A stretch of DNA of 64,000 nucleotides from Hymenobacter canadensis. GTDB lineage: Bacteria > Bacteroidota > Bacteroidia > Cytophagales > Hymenobacteraceae. The notes beneath the pieces are model-generated. The model did not search any database. It was not told the origin of the DNA and saw nothing but the letters and a program-made list of their open reading frames with translations. The translations under genes and the position numbers were made by a program. Where the stretch lies: NCBI RefSeq assembly GCF_027359925.1, contig NZ_CP114767.1, forward strand, positions 3,596,001-3,660,000, given 5' to 3'. Positions 25,803-34,729 of this stretch are shown in pieces (the first letter of the stretch is position 1; every line of letters starts with the position of its first letter).

Positions 25803-26588
25803 ATGTCCGAAACTTCCTCCCTACTCTTCTCCCTCGAAGCCGGCGTGGCCACCATCCGCTTCAACCGGCCGCAGGTGTTCAACAGCGTCAACAAGGAAGT
25901 GGCGCTGGCCTTGCAGCAGCGGCTGCGCGAGTGCCAGCAGAACCCGGAAGTGCGCGCCGTGCTGCTCACCGGCACCGGCAAAGCCTTCTGCGCCGGCCAG
26001 GATCTGGCGGAAATCACCGGCCCCGACAGCCCCGAGGTAGCCGAGATTGTGGAGCAGCTCTACAACCCCATCGTGGAGCTGATTCGGGCCCTGGACAAGC
26101 CGGTAGTGGCGGCCGTGAACGGCGTAGCTGCCGGCGCGGGCGCCAACCTGGCCCTGGCCTGCGACATTGTGGTGGCCCGCGAATCGGCCTCGTTTATTCA
26201 GGCTTTCAGCAAAATCGGGCTGATTCCGGACAGCGCCGGCACCTACTTCCTACCTCGCCTTGTGGGTTTGCAGCGTGCTACGGCTTTGATGATGACCGGC
26301 GACAAAGTATCGGCCCCGGAGGCCGTGCAGATGGGCATGATCTACAAGACCTTCCCCGACGACCAGTTCGACGCTGAGGTAGACGTGCTGGTGCGCAAGC
26401 TGGCCGCCATGCCCACCAAGGGCCTCGCTTACACCAAGCAGCTGCTCAACGGCACCTTCTCCAACACCCTCACCCAGCAGCTGCGCGCCGAAGCCGACTA
26501 CCAGCTCCGCGCCGGCAGCACCGCCGACTACAAAGAGGGCGTCTCAGCCTTCATGGAAAAGCGCCAGCCGACGTTTACGGGGCAGTAA
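25803..26588 (+). CDS. paaG: ring-1,2-epoxyphenylacetyl-CoA isomerase PaaG
   Basis: A 261-aa crotonase-fold protein. The oxyanion-hole segments are AFCAGQDLAE (about 61-70) and NGVAAGAGANLALACD (106-121). The PaaG-typical AFSKIGLIPDSAGTYFLPRL places an acidic residue at D143. PaaG turns the unstable epoxide into the seven-membered oxepin-CoA and also moves double bonds later in the pathway. The start is the ATG at 25803; the frame upstream is repeat sequence and the overlapping paaD region. Confidence 0.95.
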   Translation: MSETSSLLFSLEAGVATIRFNRPQVFNSVNKEVALALQQRLRECQQNPEVRAVLLTGTGKAFCAGQDLAEITGPDSPEVAEIVEQLYNPIVELIRALDKPVVAAVNGVAAGAGANLALACDIVVARESASFIQAFSKIGLIPDSAGTYFLPRLVGLQRATALMMTGDKVSAPEAVQMGMIYKTFPDDQFDAEVDVLVRKLAAMPTKGLAYTKQLLNGTFSNTLTQQLRAEADYQLRAGSTADYKEGVSAFMEKRQPTFTGQ

Positions 26589-26601
26589 TTGAAAAATATC
26601 T

Positions 26602-26700
26602 GTCATCCTGAGCGGAGCGAAGGATCTTGTCACTAAGGAACGACATCGTTGGATAGTCGCCCAAACGTGATAAGGTCCTTCGCTCCGCTCAGGATGACAG
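26602..26700. repeat. intergenic hairpin repeat, 'gtcatcctgagcggagcgaagg' variant
   Basis: Arms GTCATCCTGAGCGGAGCGAA and TTCGCTCCGCTCAGGATGAC are perfect complements. They are followed by the inner pair GGATCTTGTCAC / GTGATAAGGTCC, which is imperfect. It is located between paaG and paaH. Confidence 0.88.
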
Positions 26701-26717
26701 AATAAAAACACAGTACA

Positions 26718-27893
26718 ATGACCATCGGAATTATTGGGAGCGGGGCTATGGGGGCGGGGATTGCGCAGGTGGTGGCCCAGGCCGGCCACCCGGTGCGCCT
26801 GCTCGACCAGAACACGGCCGCGCTGGAACGGGCCGTGGCCGGCATCCGCGGCGGCTTGCAGAAGCTCGCGGAGAAAGGCAAAATCACGGCAGAGGCCGCC
26901 GAAGCCGCCGCGGTCCGCGTGCAGCCCACCACCGACATCAACCTGTTTGCCGACTGCGGGCTGGTGCTGGAAGCCATTGTGGAAGACCTCGGCGTAAAGC
27001 AGCAGCTGTTCCGGGAAGTGGAGCTGGTGGTGACGCCGAAGTGCGTGCTGGCTTCCAACACGTCCTCGCTGTCGATTGCCAGCATTGCGGCGGCCTGCCA
27101 GCGGCCCGAGCGGTTTATCGGCATCCACTTCTTCAACCCTGCCCCGCTGATGCAGCTGGTGGAAATCATTCCGGCGGTGCAGACCCGCGCCGGTCTGGCC
27201 GAGGAAACCCGCCAGCTGGTGCAGAGCTGGGGCAAGCTGCCGGTGCTGTGCAAAGACACGCCGGGCTTCATCGTGAACCGCGTGGCGCGGCCCTTCTATG
27301 GCGAGGCCATCCGGCTGCTGGAAGAAGGCGTGGCCGATATGGCGACCATCGACTGGGCCCTGACCGAGCTGGGTGGCTTCCGCATGGGGCCGTTTGCGCT
27401 GATGGACTTTATCGGCCACGATGTGAACTACCGCGTCACGGAGTCGGTGTTTACCTCGTTCTTCTTCGACCCGCGCTACAAGCCCAGCTTCACCCAGAAA
27501 CGTCTGTTCGAGGCCGGCTACTACGGCCGCAAATCGGGCCGCGGCTTCTACGACTACCGCGACGGCGCCACCCCGCCCGAGCCCACCCGCGACGAAGCCC
27601 TGGGCCGCCACATCGTGCAGCGCGTGCTAGCCATGCTCATCAATGAAGCCGCCGATGCGCTGGCCTTCAATGTAGCTTCCAAAGAGGACCTGGAACTGGC
27701 CATGACCAAGGGCGTCAACTACCCCAAAGGTCTGCTGGCCTGGGCCGACGAGCTGGGCCTGCAGAACGTGCTGACCACCCTCGACGACCTCTACGCCGAC
27801 TACCACGAGGACCGCTACCGCGCCAGCCCACTGCTGCGCCGCCTGGTCCGGACCGGCCACACGTTCGCCCAGCATGAGCCAGCCGCCCGCTAA
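26718..27893 (+). CDS. paaH: 3-hydroxyacyl-CoA dehydrogenase PaaH
   Basis: A 391-aa protein. A Rossmann NAD site sits at the N-terminus (GIIGSGAMGAGIAQVVAQAG). The central catalytic string HFFNPAPLMQLVEIIP holds the His, and KDTPGFIVNRVARPFYGEA and GRKSGRGFYDY are typical of the family. In the pathway it oxidises 3-hydroxyadipyl-CoA to 3-oxoadipyl-CoA. The length is shorter than E. coli PaaH (about 475), as in other Bacteroidota forms. Its last 20 bases overlap the start of paaI. Confidence 0.94.
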   Translation: MTIGIIGSGAMGAGIAQVVAQAGHPVRLLDQNTAALERAVAGIRGGLQKLAEKGKITAEAAEAAAVRVQPTTDINLFADCGLVLEAIVEDLGVKQQLFREVELVVTPKCVLASNTSSLSIASIAAACQRPERFIGIHFFNPAPLMQLVEIIPAVQTRAGLAEETRQLVQSWGKLPVLCKDTPGFIVNRVARPFYGEAIRLLEEGVADMATIDWALTELGGFRMGPFALMDFIGHDVNYRVTESVFTSFFFDPRYKPSFTQKRLFEAGYYGRKSGRGFYDYRDGATPPEPTRDEALGRHIVQRVLAMLINEAADALAFNVASKEDLELAMTKGVNYPKGLLAWADELGLQNVLTTLDDLYADYHEDRYRASPLLRRLVRTGHTFAQHEPAAR

Positions 27894-28311
27894 CGCCGCC
27901 GTGGTTCGCGCCGAAGCTGTGAAAGACCAGATGCTACAGCACGACGCCTTCAGCCACTGGCTGGGGCTGGAAGTGAAGGAAATGGGTCCCGGCTACTGCC
28001 GTCTGCAGTTTCGGGTGCGGCCCGAGATGCTCAACGGCTTCGGCATCCTGCACGGCGGCGTGGCCTTCGCCGCCGCCGACTCGGCCTTTGCTTTCGCCTG
28101 CAACAGCCATGGCCGCCAAAGCGTGGCCCTCAACGCCACCATCGACTACCTCGAAGCCGGCCGCCCCGACGACCTTATCACTGTGGAAGCCCGCGAGGAA
28201 AGCCTCAAGCACAAAATCGGGGTGTACCAGCTGCGCCTCACCAACCAGCACGGCATCCCGCTGGCCCTGTTCAAAGGCACCGCCTACCGGACGAGTAAGG
28301 AGGTGCTGTAA
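27874..28311 (+). CDS. paaI: hotdog-fold acyl-CoA thioesterase PaaI
   Basis: A 145-aa hotdog thioesterase. The motif GFGILHGGVAFAAADSAFAF includes the HGG and the acidic residue of the PaaI subfamily. The end reads LFKGTAYRTSKE. PaaI releases CoA from hydroxylated phenylacetyl-CoA side products and is thought to rescue stalled CoA. It overlaps paaH by 20 bases, so the two are translationally linked. Confidence 0.95.
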   Translation: MSQPPANAAVVRAEAVKDQMLQHDAFSHWLGLEVKEMGPGYCRLQFRVRPEMLNGFGILHGGVAFAAADSAFAFACNSHGRQSVALNATIDYLEAGRPDDLITVEAREESLKHKIGVYQLRLTNQHGIPLALFKGTAYRTSKEVL

Positions 28312-28323
28312 AGCAAATAGCAC

Positions 28324-28482
28324 GTCATGCTGAGCTTGTCAAAGCATCTCGCGTGCTGATGTTGCTATAGTAATCAGATGGTAACCGCTCCGTAGCCCAG
28401 GGTTTAAACCCTGGGCTAGTGAAGCAACCTCAGCACGCGAGATGCTTCGACAAGCGGACGCCAGATGGAGCATGACGTTCTT
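28324..28482. repeat. family A hairpin repeat carrying a nested family B element
   Basis: Outer halves GTCATGCTGAGCTTGTCAAA...CTCGCGTGCTGA and CTCAGCACGCGAGATGCTTC...GAGCATGACGTTCTT. The loop holds the family B hairpin at 28391-28421. The right outer arm is also altered (ACAAGCGGACGCCAGATGGA). Confidence 0.85.
28391..28421. repeat. family B hairpin inserted in the loop of a family A repeat
   Basis: TAGCCCAGGGTTT and AAACCCTGGGCTA are perfect complements meeting in the centre. The same unit is found in the arms of 13029-13129. Confidence 0.85.
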
Positions 28483-28515
28483 CCCTCTTTTCCTTTCCCT
28501 ATCACCACCCACCCC

Positions 28516-29721
28516 ATGACCCAAGCCTACCTCATCGACGGAATCCGGACGCCCATCGGCAACTTTGGCGGCACGCTCGCGGCCGTGCGGCCCGACGACC
28601 TGGCGGCTCACGCCATCCGGGAACTGCTGCGCCGCCACCCTGGCCTCGACCCCGCCGCCGTGGCCGATGTGCTGCTGGGCTGCGCCAACCAGGCCGGCGA
28701 AGACAACCGCAACGTGGCCCGTATGGCGCTACTGCTGGCCGGTATGCCCACCACCGTGCCCGGCGAAACCGTAAATCGCCTCTGCGCCTCCGGCCTCTCG
28801 GCCAGCATTGCCGCCGCCCGCGCCATCCGCAGCGGCGACGGCGACCTGTTTATTTCTGGTGGGGTGGAGAACATGACGCGTGCCCCGCTGGTGGTATCTA
28901 AGCCCAGCAAAGGCTTCGGCACTGACTCGCAGATGTACGACTCCAGCTTCGGCTGGCGCTTCATCAACCCCCAGATGCAGGCCCTCTACGGCACCGACGC
29001 CATGGGCGAAACCGCCGAAAACCTGGTGGACCAGTACCACATCAGCCGCGACGACCAGGATCAGTTTGCGCTCCACTCGCAGCAGAAAGCCGCCGCCGCC
29101 CAGCAGGCCGGCCGCCTGGCCGAGGAAATTGCGCCGGTGCCCATTCCGCAGCGCAAGGGCGAGTTGCTGCTTTTCGCCGCAGATGAGTTTCTGAAGCCCG
29201 ATACCAGCCTCGAAGGCCTCGGCAAGCTGCGTCCCGCGTTCCGCAAAACCGGCACCGTCACGGCCGGTAACGCCTCCGGCCTCAACGACGGCGCGGCAGC
29301 CCTGCTGCTGGCCTCGGAAGCCGGCATCAAGCAACACAACCTCACGCCGCTGGCCCGCATCGTGAGCATGGGCGTGGCCGGCGTGGAGCCGCGCATTATG
29401 GGCATCGGGCCGGTGCCAGCCAGCCAGCAGGCCCTGCAACGCGCCGGCCTCACGCTCAACGACATCGACGTAATCGAGCTGAACGAGGCCTTCGCCGCCC
29501 AAAGCCTGGCCTGCCTGCGCGCTTTGCACCTCGACGACAACGACCCACGCGTAAATCCCAACGGCGGCGCTATTGCCCTGGGCCACCCGCTGGGCATGAG
29601 TGGCGCCCGTATCCTCAACGCCGCCGCCCGCGAGCTACACCGCCAGCACAAGCGCTACGCCCTTGTCACGATGTGCATCGGCGTGGGCCAGGGCTACGCT
29701 GCTATTATTGAGCGAGCTTAG
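28516..29721 (+). CDS. paaJ: 3-oxoadipyl-CoA thiolase PaaJ
   Basis: A 401-aa thiolase. The nucleophile C90 is in [25 protein letters not shown] holds the catalytic His, and CIGVGQG near the end has the second Cys. It cleaves 3-oxoadipyl-CoA to succinyl-CoA and acetyl-CoA, and perhaps the earlier 3-oxo-5,6-dehydrosuberyl-CoA. The start is at 28516 ([15 protein letters not shown]); the earlier ATG is in repeat sequence. A close paralog is at 40142-41344. Confidence 0.93.
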   Translation: MTQAYLIDGIRTPIGNFGGTLAAVRPDDLAAHAIRELLRRHPGLDPAAVADVLLGCANQAGEDNRNVARMALLLAGMPTTVPGETVNRLCASGLSASIAAARAIRSGDGDLFISGGVENMTRAPLVVSKPSKGFGTDSQMYDSSFGWRFINPQMQALYGTDAMGETAENLVDQYHISRDDQDQFALHSQQKAAAAQQAGRLAEEIAPVPIPQRKGELLLFAADEFLKPDTSLEGLGKLRPAFRKTGTVTAGNASGLNDGAAALLLASEAGIKQHNLTPLARIVSMGVAGVEPRIMGIGPVPASQQALQRAGLTLNDIDVIELNEAFAAQSLACLRALHLDDNDPRVNPNGGAIALGHPLGMSGARILNAAARELHRQHKRYALVTMCIGVGQGYAAIIERA

Positions 29722-29783
29722 CGCCGAACGTATTGCTCAGTTAAAAACGGAGCGCAATTATCTGAATCCTGAAAACCCCACCA

Positions 29784-31835
29784 ATGGCACAACTACTCGA
29801 AAACTACGCCCTGGGCCGCTGGACAGCGGGCTCCGGCGACCAGCACGAACTCTACGACGCCTCCACCGGCGAGGTGGTAGCCATTGCCGACGGTGAGGGG
29901 CTTGACTTCGCGGCCATGCTCGACTACGGCCGCCGCGTGGGCAACCCCGTGCTGCGCCGCATGACCTTCCACGAGCGGGGCCGCATGCTCAAGGCTCTGG
30001 CCCTGCACCTCGACAGCAAAAAGGAGGACTTCTACACCCTCAGCTACCGCAGCGGCGCCACCCGCGCCGACTCCTGGATTGACATCGAAGGCGGCATCGG
30101 CAACCTGTTCGCCAACGCCTCTTTGCGCCGCAAATTCCCCGATACGCCGTTCTATGCCGAGTCGGACCCTATTGCGCTGTCCAAGGCCGGCAACTTCATG
30201 GGCCACCACCTGATGGTGCCCAAGGAGGGCGTGGCCGTGCACATAAACGCCTACAACTTCCCCATCTGGGGCATGCTGGAGAAGATTGCCGTGAACCTGC
30301 TGGCCGGGATGCCAGCCATCGTGAAGCCGGCCCTGCCTTCGGCTTACCTCACCGAAGCCGTGGTGCGCGAAATCATCCGGTCGGGGATTCTGCCGGAGGG
30401 TGCGCTGCAGTTGGTGGTGGGCACCGGCCACGGTCTGCTCGAGCACGTCACGTACCAGGATGTGGTGACGTTTACGGGCTCGGCTGAAACCGGCCGCAAG
30501 CTCAAGGGCCACCCGCGCATTCTGGCTGAATCGGTGCCGTTCAACATGGAGGCCGACTCGCTGAATGCCGCCGTGCTGGGCCCCGACGCCGTGCCCGGCA
30601 CCGTGGAGTTCGACCTGTTCATCAAGGAAGTACGCAAGGAAATGACGGCCAAAGCCGGGCAGAAATGCACCGCCATCCGCCGCATCATCGTGCCCGAAAA
30701 CCTGGTAGAAGACGTGCAGATTGCGCTGGGCAAAGCCCTGGCCCAAACCACCGTGGGCCATCCGCAGGCTGAGGGCGTGCGCATGGGCGCCCTGGCCGGC
30801 CTCGACCAGGTGAAGCGCGTGCGCGAGCAGGTGCAGCGCCTGGCCCAGAACACGCCCATCGTGTACGGCGACCTGGACAACGTGCAGGTTATCGGCGGCG
30901 ACTGCAAAACCGGCGCGTTCATGTCGCCGATTGTACTGCTGAACTCCGAGCCGTTCAAGTTCACCGACTCGCACGAGCTGGAAGCCTTCGGGCCGGTCGC
31001 CACGCTGATGCCCTACAAGAATGTGGACGAAGCCATCGAGCTGGCCAACCTGGGACGCGGCTCGCTGGTGTGCTCCGTGGCCACCAACAGCCCCGCCACC
31101 GCCACCGAGTTTGTGCTGGGTGCCGCCACGCACCACGGCCGGATTCTGGTGCTTAACGGCGAGGTAGCCAAGGAAAGCACCGGGCACGGCTCACCACTGC
31201 CGCTGCTGGTGCACGGCGGCCCCGGTCGGGCCGGTGGCGGCCAGGAAATGGGCGGTCTGCGCGGCGTGGAGCACTTCATGCAACGCGTGGCCATCCAGGG
31301 CTCGCCCAGCATGATTACGGCCATCACTCAGGTGTATCAGCCCAAGGCCAAGCAGATTGAGAAGGACAAGCACCCCTTCCAGCACTACTTCGAGGAGCTG
31401 GAAATCGGGCAGACGTACACCACCCACCGCCACACCGTTTCAGAGGCCGACATCACCAACTTTGCGCAGGTATCCGGCGACAACTTCTACGCCCACGTGG
31501 ATGCCACTTCGCTGGACGGCACGCTGTTTACGGGCCGCGTGGCCCACGGCTACTACGTGCTCAGCAAGGCCGCCGGCATGTTCGTGGACCCGCGCAAAGG
31601 CCCCGTGCTGCTCAACTACGGCCTCGATGAGTGCCGCTTCACCAAGCCCGTGTACCCCGGCATGACCATCGGCGTGAAGCTCACGGTGAAGGAAAAAATA
31701 GCCCAGGAAAAGCGCGACGACGACGACGTAGCCAAAGGCATCGTGCGCTGGTTGGTAGACGTGTCCGACGAAACCGGCGAAACCGTAGCCGTAGCCACCA
31801 TTTTGACGATGGTGAAAAAGAAAGACCAGGAGTAG
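29784..31835 (+). CDS. paaZ: bifunctional oxepin-CoA hydrolase / semialdehyde dehydrogenase PaaZ
   Basis: A 683-aa fusion. An aldehyde dehydrogenase domain (1 to about 520) has the catalytic residues E256 (VPFNMEADS) and C295 (AGQKCTAIRR), at the same numbers as in E. coli PaaZ. A C-terminal MaoC-type enoyl-CoA hydratase (about 540-683) has FAQVSGDNFYAHVD, followed by GRVAHGYYVLS. It opens the oxepin ring by hydrolysis and oxidises the resulting aldehyde, avoiding a dead-end product. The ALDH part uses NADP+ in known members. Only 62 bases separate it from paaJ, with no repeat. Confidence 0.97.
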   Translation: MAQLLENYALGRWTAGSGDQHELYDASTGEVVAIADGEGLDFAAMLDYGRRVGNPVLRRMTFHERGRMLKALALHLDSKKEDFYTLSYRSGATRADSWIDIEGGIGNLFANASLRRKFPDTPFYAESDPIALSKAGNFMGHHLMVPKEGVAVHINAYNFPIWGMLEKIAVNLLAGMPAIVKPALPSAYLTEAVVREIIRSGILPEGALQLVVGTGHGLLEHVTYQDVVTFTGSAETGRKLKGHPRILAESVPFNMEADSLNAAVLGPDAVPGTVEFDLFIKEVRKEMTAKAGQKCTAIRRIIVPENLVEDVQIALGKALAQTTVGHPQAEGVRMGALAGLDQVKRVREQVQRLAQNTPIVYGDLDNVQVIGGDCKTGAFMSPIVLLNSEPFKFTDSHELEAFGPVATLMPYKNVDEAIELANLGRGSLVCSVATNSPATATEFVLGAATHHGRILVLNGEVAKESTGHGSPLPLLVHGGPGRAGGGQEMGGLRGVEHFMQRVAIQGSPSMITAITQVYQPKAKQIEKDKHPFQHYFEELEIGQTYTTHRHTVSEADITNFAQVSGDNFYAHVDATSLDGTLFTGRVAHGYYVLSKAAGMFVDPRKGPVLLNYGLDECRFTKPVYPGMTIGVKLTVKEKIAQEKRDDDDVAKGIVRWLVDVSDETGETVAVATILTMVKKKDQE

Positions 31836-31840
31836 CCTTT

Positions 31841-31985
31841 AGAACGTCATGCAGAGGCGCAGCCGAAGCATCTCGCCAGAGGCTAACTGTCATGCTGAGC
31901 TTGCCGAAGCATCTCTACCGCTTCGTTGCAATGCTAGCCCAACGAAGCGGTAGAGATGCTTCGGCAAGCTCAGCATGACGTTCTT
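31841..31985. repeat. composite family A hairpin repeat
   Basis: A partial unit (AACGTCATGCAGAGGCGCAG, then GAAGCATCTCGCC) is followed by a complete one. The complete unit's arms GTCATGCTGAGCTTGCCGAA and TTCGGCAAGCTCAGCATGAC are perfect complements. It lies after paaZ. Confidence 0.9.
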
Positions 31986-32004
31986 TTTACAACTCAATTC
32001 CCCC

Positions 32005-32766
32005 ATGACCACAGGAACCGTTACCACCCACACCACCCCGGAAGGCATCAGCACCATCCGCTTCTTCCACCCCAGCCACAACTCGCTGCCCGGCGCGCTG
32101 CTCACCCAACTGGCCGCCACCATCACCCAAACTGCCCAGGACGAAGCCACCAAAGTCATCATTCTGGAAAGCGAGGGCGAGAAGACCTTCTGCGCCGGGG
32201 CCAGCTTCGATGAGCTGATTGCCATTGAGGATGCGGCCCAGGGCTTGGAGTTTTTCTCCGGCTTCGCCAAAGTGATTAACGCCTGCCGCACCTCGCCCAA
32301 AATCATCATCGGGCGGGTGCAGGGCAAGGCCATTGGCGGCGGCGTGGGCGTGGCAGCCGCCACCGACTACTGCTTTGCCACCAGTAACGCCAGCGTGAAG
32401 TTGAGCGAGCTGGTAGTAGGCATCGGTCCGTTTGTGGTAGGCCCGGCCGTGGAGCGCAAAATCGGCACGGCGGCTTTCGCCCAGCTGGCCCTCGATGCCG
32501 GCGAGTTCCGCCCCGCCGAGTGGGCTTTGCAGAAAGGCCTCTACGCCGAGCTGCACGACTCCCCGGAAGCCCTCGACGCGGCCGTGCTAACCTTTGCCCG
32601 CAAGCTGGCCGCTTACAACCCCGAGGCCCTCACCTACCTCAAGCGCGTCATCTGGCAGGGCACCGACCACTGGGACACCCTGCTGCCGGAGCGAGCCGCC
32701 ATCAGCGGCCGCCTCGTGCTGTCCGACTTCACCCGCGACGCCATCCGCCAGTTCAAGAGCCGGTAG
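32005..32766 (+). CDS. enoyl-CoA hydratase/isomerase family protein (PaaF-like)
   Basis: A 253-aa crotonase-family protein. EGEKTFCAGASFDEL and GRVQGKAIGGGVGVAAATDY form the oxyanion hole. In the usual alignment position the hydratase Glu may be the Glu of KLSELVVGIGPFVVGPAVE. It lies last in the paa run, where PaaF (2,3-dehydroadipyl-CoA hydratase) is otherwise missing, so that role is likely. The sequence is not close enough by eye to assign the symbol. The start is at 32005; the frame opens earlier at 31975 in the repeat. Confidence 0.85.
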   Translation: MTTGTVTTHTTPEGISTIRFFHPSHNSLPGALLTQLAATITQTAQDEATKVIILESEGEKTFCAGASFDELIAIEDAAQGLEFFSGFAKVINACRTSPKIIIGRVQGKAIGGGVGVAAATDYCFATSNASVKLSELVVGIGPFVVGPAVERKIGTAAFAQLALDAGEFRPAEWALQKGLYAELHDSPEALDAAVLTFARKLAAYNPEALTYLKRVIWQGTDHWDTLLPERAAISGRLVLSDFTRDAIRQFKSR

Positions 32767-32837
32767 CAAGCGCCTTTACAGCGCTGGCATCGGGTAGCAG
32801 ATGCCAGCGCCGCAAAGGCACGCAGCCGAGTAGGAGT

Positions 32838-32878
32838 AAAACAAAAAGCCCTCTCTGCGCTTTGCAAAGAGGGCTTTA
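32838..32878 (-). terminator. terminator of tRNA-Phe
   Basis: On the minus strand, AAAGCCCTCT and AGAGGGCTTT form a hairpin followed by TTTGTTTT. It starts 2-3 bases after the tRNA 3' end. Confidence 0.82.
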
Positions 32879-32879
32879 G

Positions 32880-32952
<73 letters not shown>

Positions 32953-33083
32953 AGCTCTTGGTCCCCCGAGTGCGTTACCGCCGTTGGGGAGCACAAAAGT
33001 AGTAAACCATTTTCAACCTGCAAGCCTGAACCTAAAAAAAATCTTCTGGCCGAAAACTATGCTGGCAAAATCTGTAATTTGTT

Positions 33084-34529
33084 ATGCATACCGAGTATAT
33101 TTCGGATCCAACCCCAAACCTACCCTTTCCTGTGCATTTCTCCTTTCAAAACCTCCTCTTCCTGCTGGTGGCGGTAGCGGGCTTCGGCCTGTTTGCCTGG
33201 CAGGCGCGGAAGATCCGGGCCAACATCCTCGTCGGGCGCGACCGGGACATGAGCGGCCACGTCAATGAGCGTCTCTGGAAGACGCTGCTGGTGGCCTTCG
33301 GGCAGCAGAAGATGTTCAAGCGCCTCACGCCGGCCTTCCTGCACCTTATTGTCTACGTTGGCTTCATTGTTATCAACGTGGAGGTGATTGAGATTATGGT
33401 GGACGGCCTGTTTGGCACCCACCGGTTTCTGCAGTTCCTCGGCCCGCTGTACTCGGCCCTGACCGGTACCAACGAGCTGCTGGGCGCGCTGGTGGTGCTG
33501 GCCGTGGTGGCGTTCTGGTGGCGCCGCAATGCGAGCGTGGTGCGCCGCTTCACCGGCCCGGAGCTGCGGGCTTGGCCTAAGCTCGACGCCAACATCATTC
33601 TGTATGTGGAGGTAGTGTTGATGGTGGCCCTGTTCACGATGAATGCCGCCGACCTGAAGCTGCATCAGCTGGAAGGCAAGGACTTGCCCGGTGCGTTTCC
33701 GGTCAGCAGCCTGCTGACGGGCCTGTTTCCCGACAACCTCACGGCCCTGGCCGTGCTGGAGCGCGTGGGCTGGTGGGCGCACATTGTGGGCATTCTGCTG
33801 TTCCTGAACTACCTGCCCAGCAGCAAGCACTTCCACATCATCATGGCCTTCCCGAACGTGTTCTACTCCCGGCTGGTGCCGCAGGGGCAGTTCTCGAACG
33901 TGGACAGCATCACCCACGAGGTGAAAGCCATGATGGACCCCAGCTACGCGGTGCCTGCCCCGGCCACCAACCCTGACGGCTCCGCGCTGGCGCCCACGCC
34001 CTTCGGCGCCAAAGATGTGGACGACTTGGCCTGGACCAATCTGCTCAGTGCCTACTCCTGCACCGAGTGCGGCCGTTGTACTTCGGTGTGCCCCGCTAAC
34101 CTGACCGGCAAGCTCCTCTCGCCCCGCAAAATTATCATGGACACCCGGGATAGGGTGGAGGAGAAGTATAACTCGCCGCTGATTTTCCACCCCAGCCTGT
34201 ACGGCGCGGAGGCCAAGCACAACCCCCAGGAGCAGCTCGACAAGGAAAACCACACCCTGCTGCGCGGCTACGTGACGCCCGAGGAGCTGTGGGCCTGCAC
34301 CACCTGCAACGCCTGCGTGGAAGCCTGCCCCGTGAACATCAACCCCCTGGAAAGCATCATCGAGATGCGCCGCTTCCTGGTGCTGGAAGAGTCGGCCGCG
34401 CCCAACTCCCTGAACGTGATGTTCAGCAACATCGAAAACAACGGCGCGCCGTGGGCCTTCTCGCCCTCCGACCGGTTCAACTGGGCCGACGACCTGTTCG
34501 TGACGGAAAAAACGCCGGTAACGGCGTAG
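33084..34529 (+). CDS. membrane iron-sulfur protein, NarI-like plus 2x[4Fe-4S] (split EMO-type subunit)
   Basis: A 481-aa protein. The N-terminal membrane part has about five or six helices (residues 20-250) with His residues that could bind haem (H87, H233, H249, H251), as in nitrate-reductase gamma-like domains. Two [4Fe-4S] motifs follow: C326xxC329xxC332xxxC336 and C405xxC408xxC411xxxC415. Together with the next gene it rebuilds the domain set of ETF:menaquinone oxidoreductase (EMO), which sends electrons from acyl-CoA dehydrogenases via ETF to quinone. It follows the paa cluster, whose beta-oxidation steps fit that role. The function is an inference from domains and context. Confidence 0.88.
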   Translation: MHTEYISDPTPNLPFPVHFSFQNLLFLLVAVAGFGLFAWQARKIRANILVGRDRDMSGHVNERLWKTLLVAFGQQKMFKRLTPAFLHLIVYVGFIVINVEVIEIMVDGLFGTHRFLQFLGPLYSALTGTNELLGALVVLAVVAFWWRRNASVVRRFTGPELRAWPKLDANIILYVEVVLMVALFTMNAADLKLHQLEGKDLPGAFPVSSLLTGLFPDNLTALAVLERVGWWAHIVGILLFLNYLPSSKHFHIIMAFPNVFYSRLVPQGQFSNVDSITHEVKAMMDPSYAVPAPATNPDGSALAPTPFGAKDVDDLAWTNLLSAYSCTECGRCTSVCPANLTGKLLSPRKIIMDTRDRVEEKYNSPLIFHPSLYGAEAKHNPQEQLDKENHTLLRGYVTPEELWACTTCNACVEACPVNINPLESIIEMRRFLVLEESAAPNSLNVMFSNIENNGAPWAFSPSDRFNWADDLFVTEKTPVTA

Positions 34530-34539
34530 TAATCATTGG

Positions 34540-34700
34540 AACGTCATGCAGAGCAGAGCGAAGCATCTCGTCGGATTAGTACCCCTGTCATGCTGAGCTT
34601 GTCGAAGCATCTCTACCGCTTCGTTGCCAAAGTAATTTGATTACTACTGCGGTAGAGATGCTTCGACTGCGGCTGCGCCTTCACTCAGCATGACGTTCTT
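34540..34700. repeat. composite family A hairpin repeat
   Basis: A half unit (ACGTCATGCAGAGCAGAGCG, then AAGCATCTCG) precedes a complete GTCATGCTGAGCTTGTCGAA to CAGCATGACGTTCTT unit. It lies between the two Fe-S genes, in the same arrangement as 31841-31985. Confidence 0.88.
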
Positions 34701-34729
34701 ACAACATAAAAAATAACCACCTCAATATA

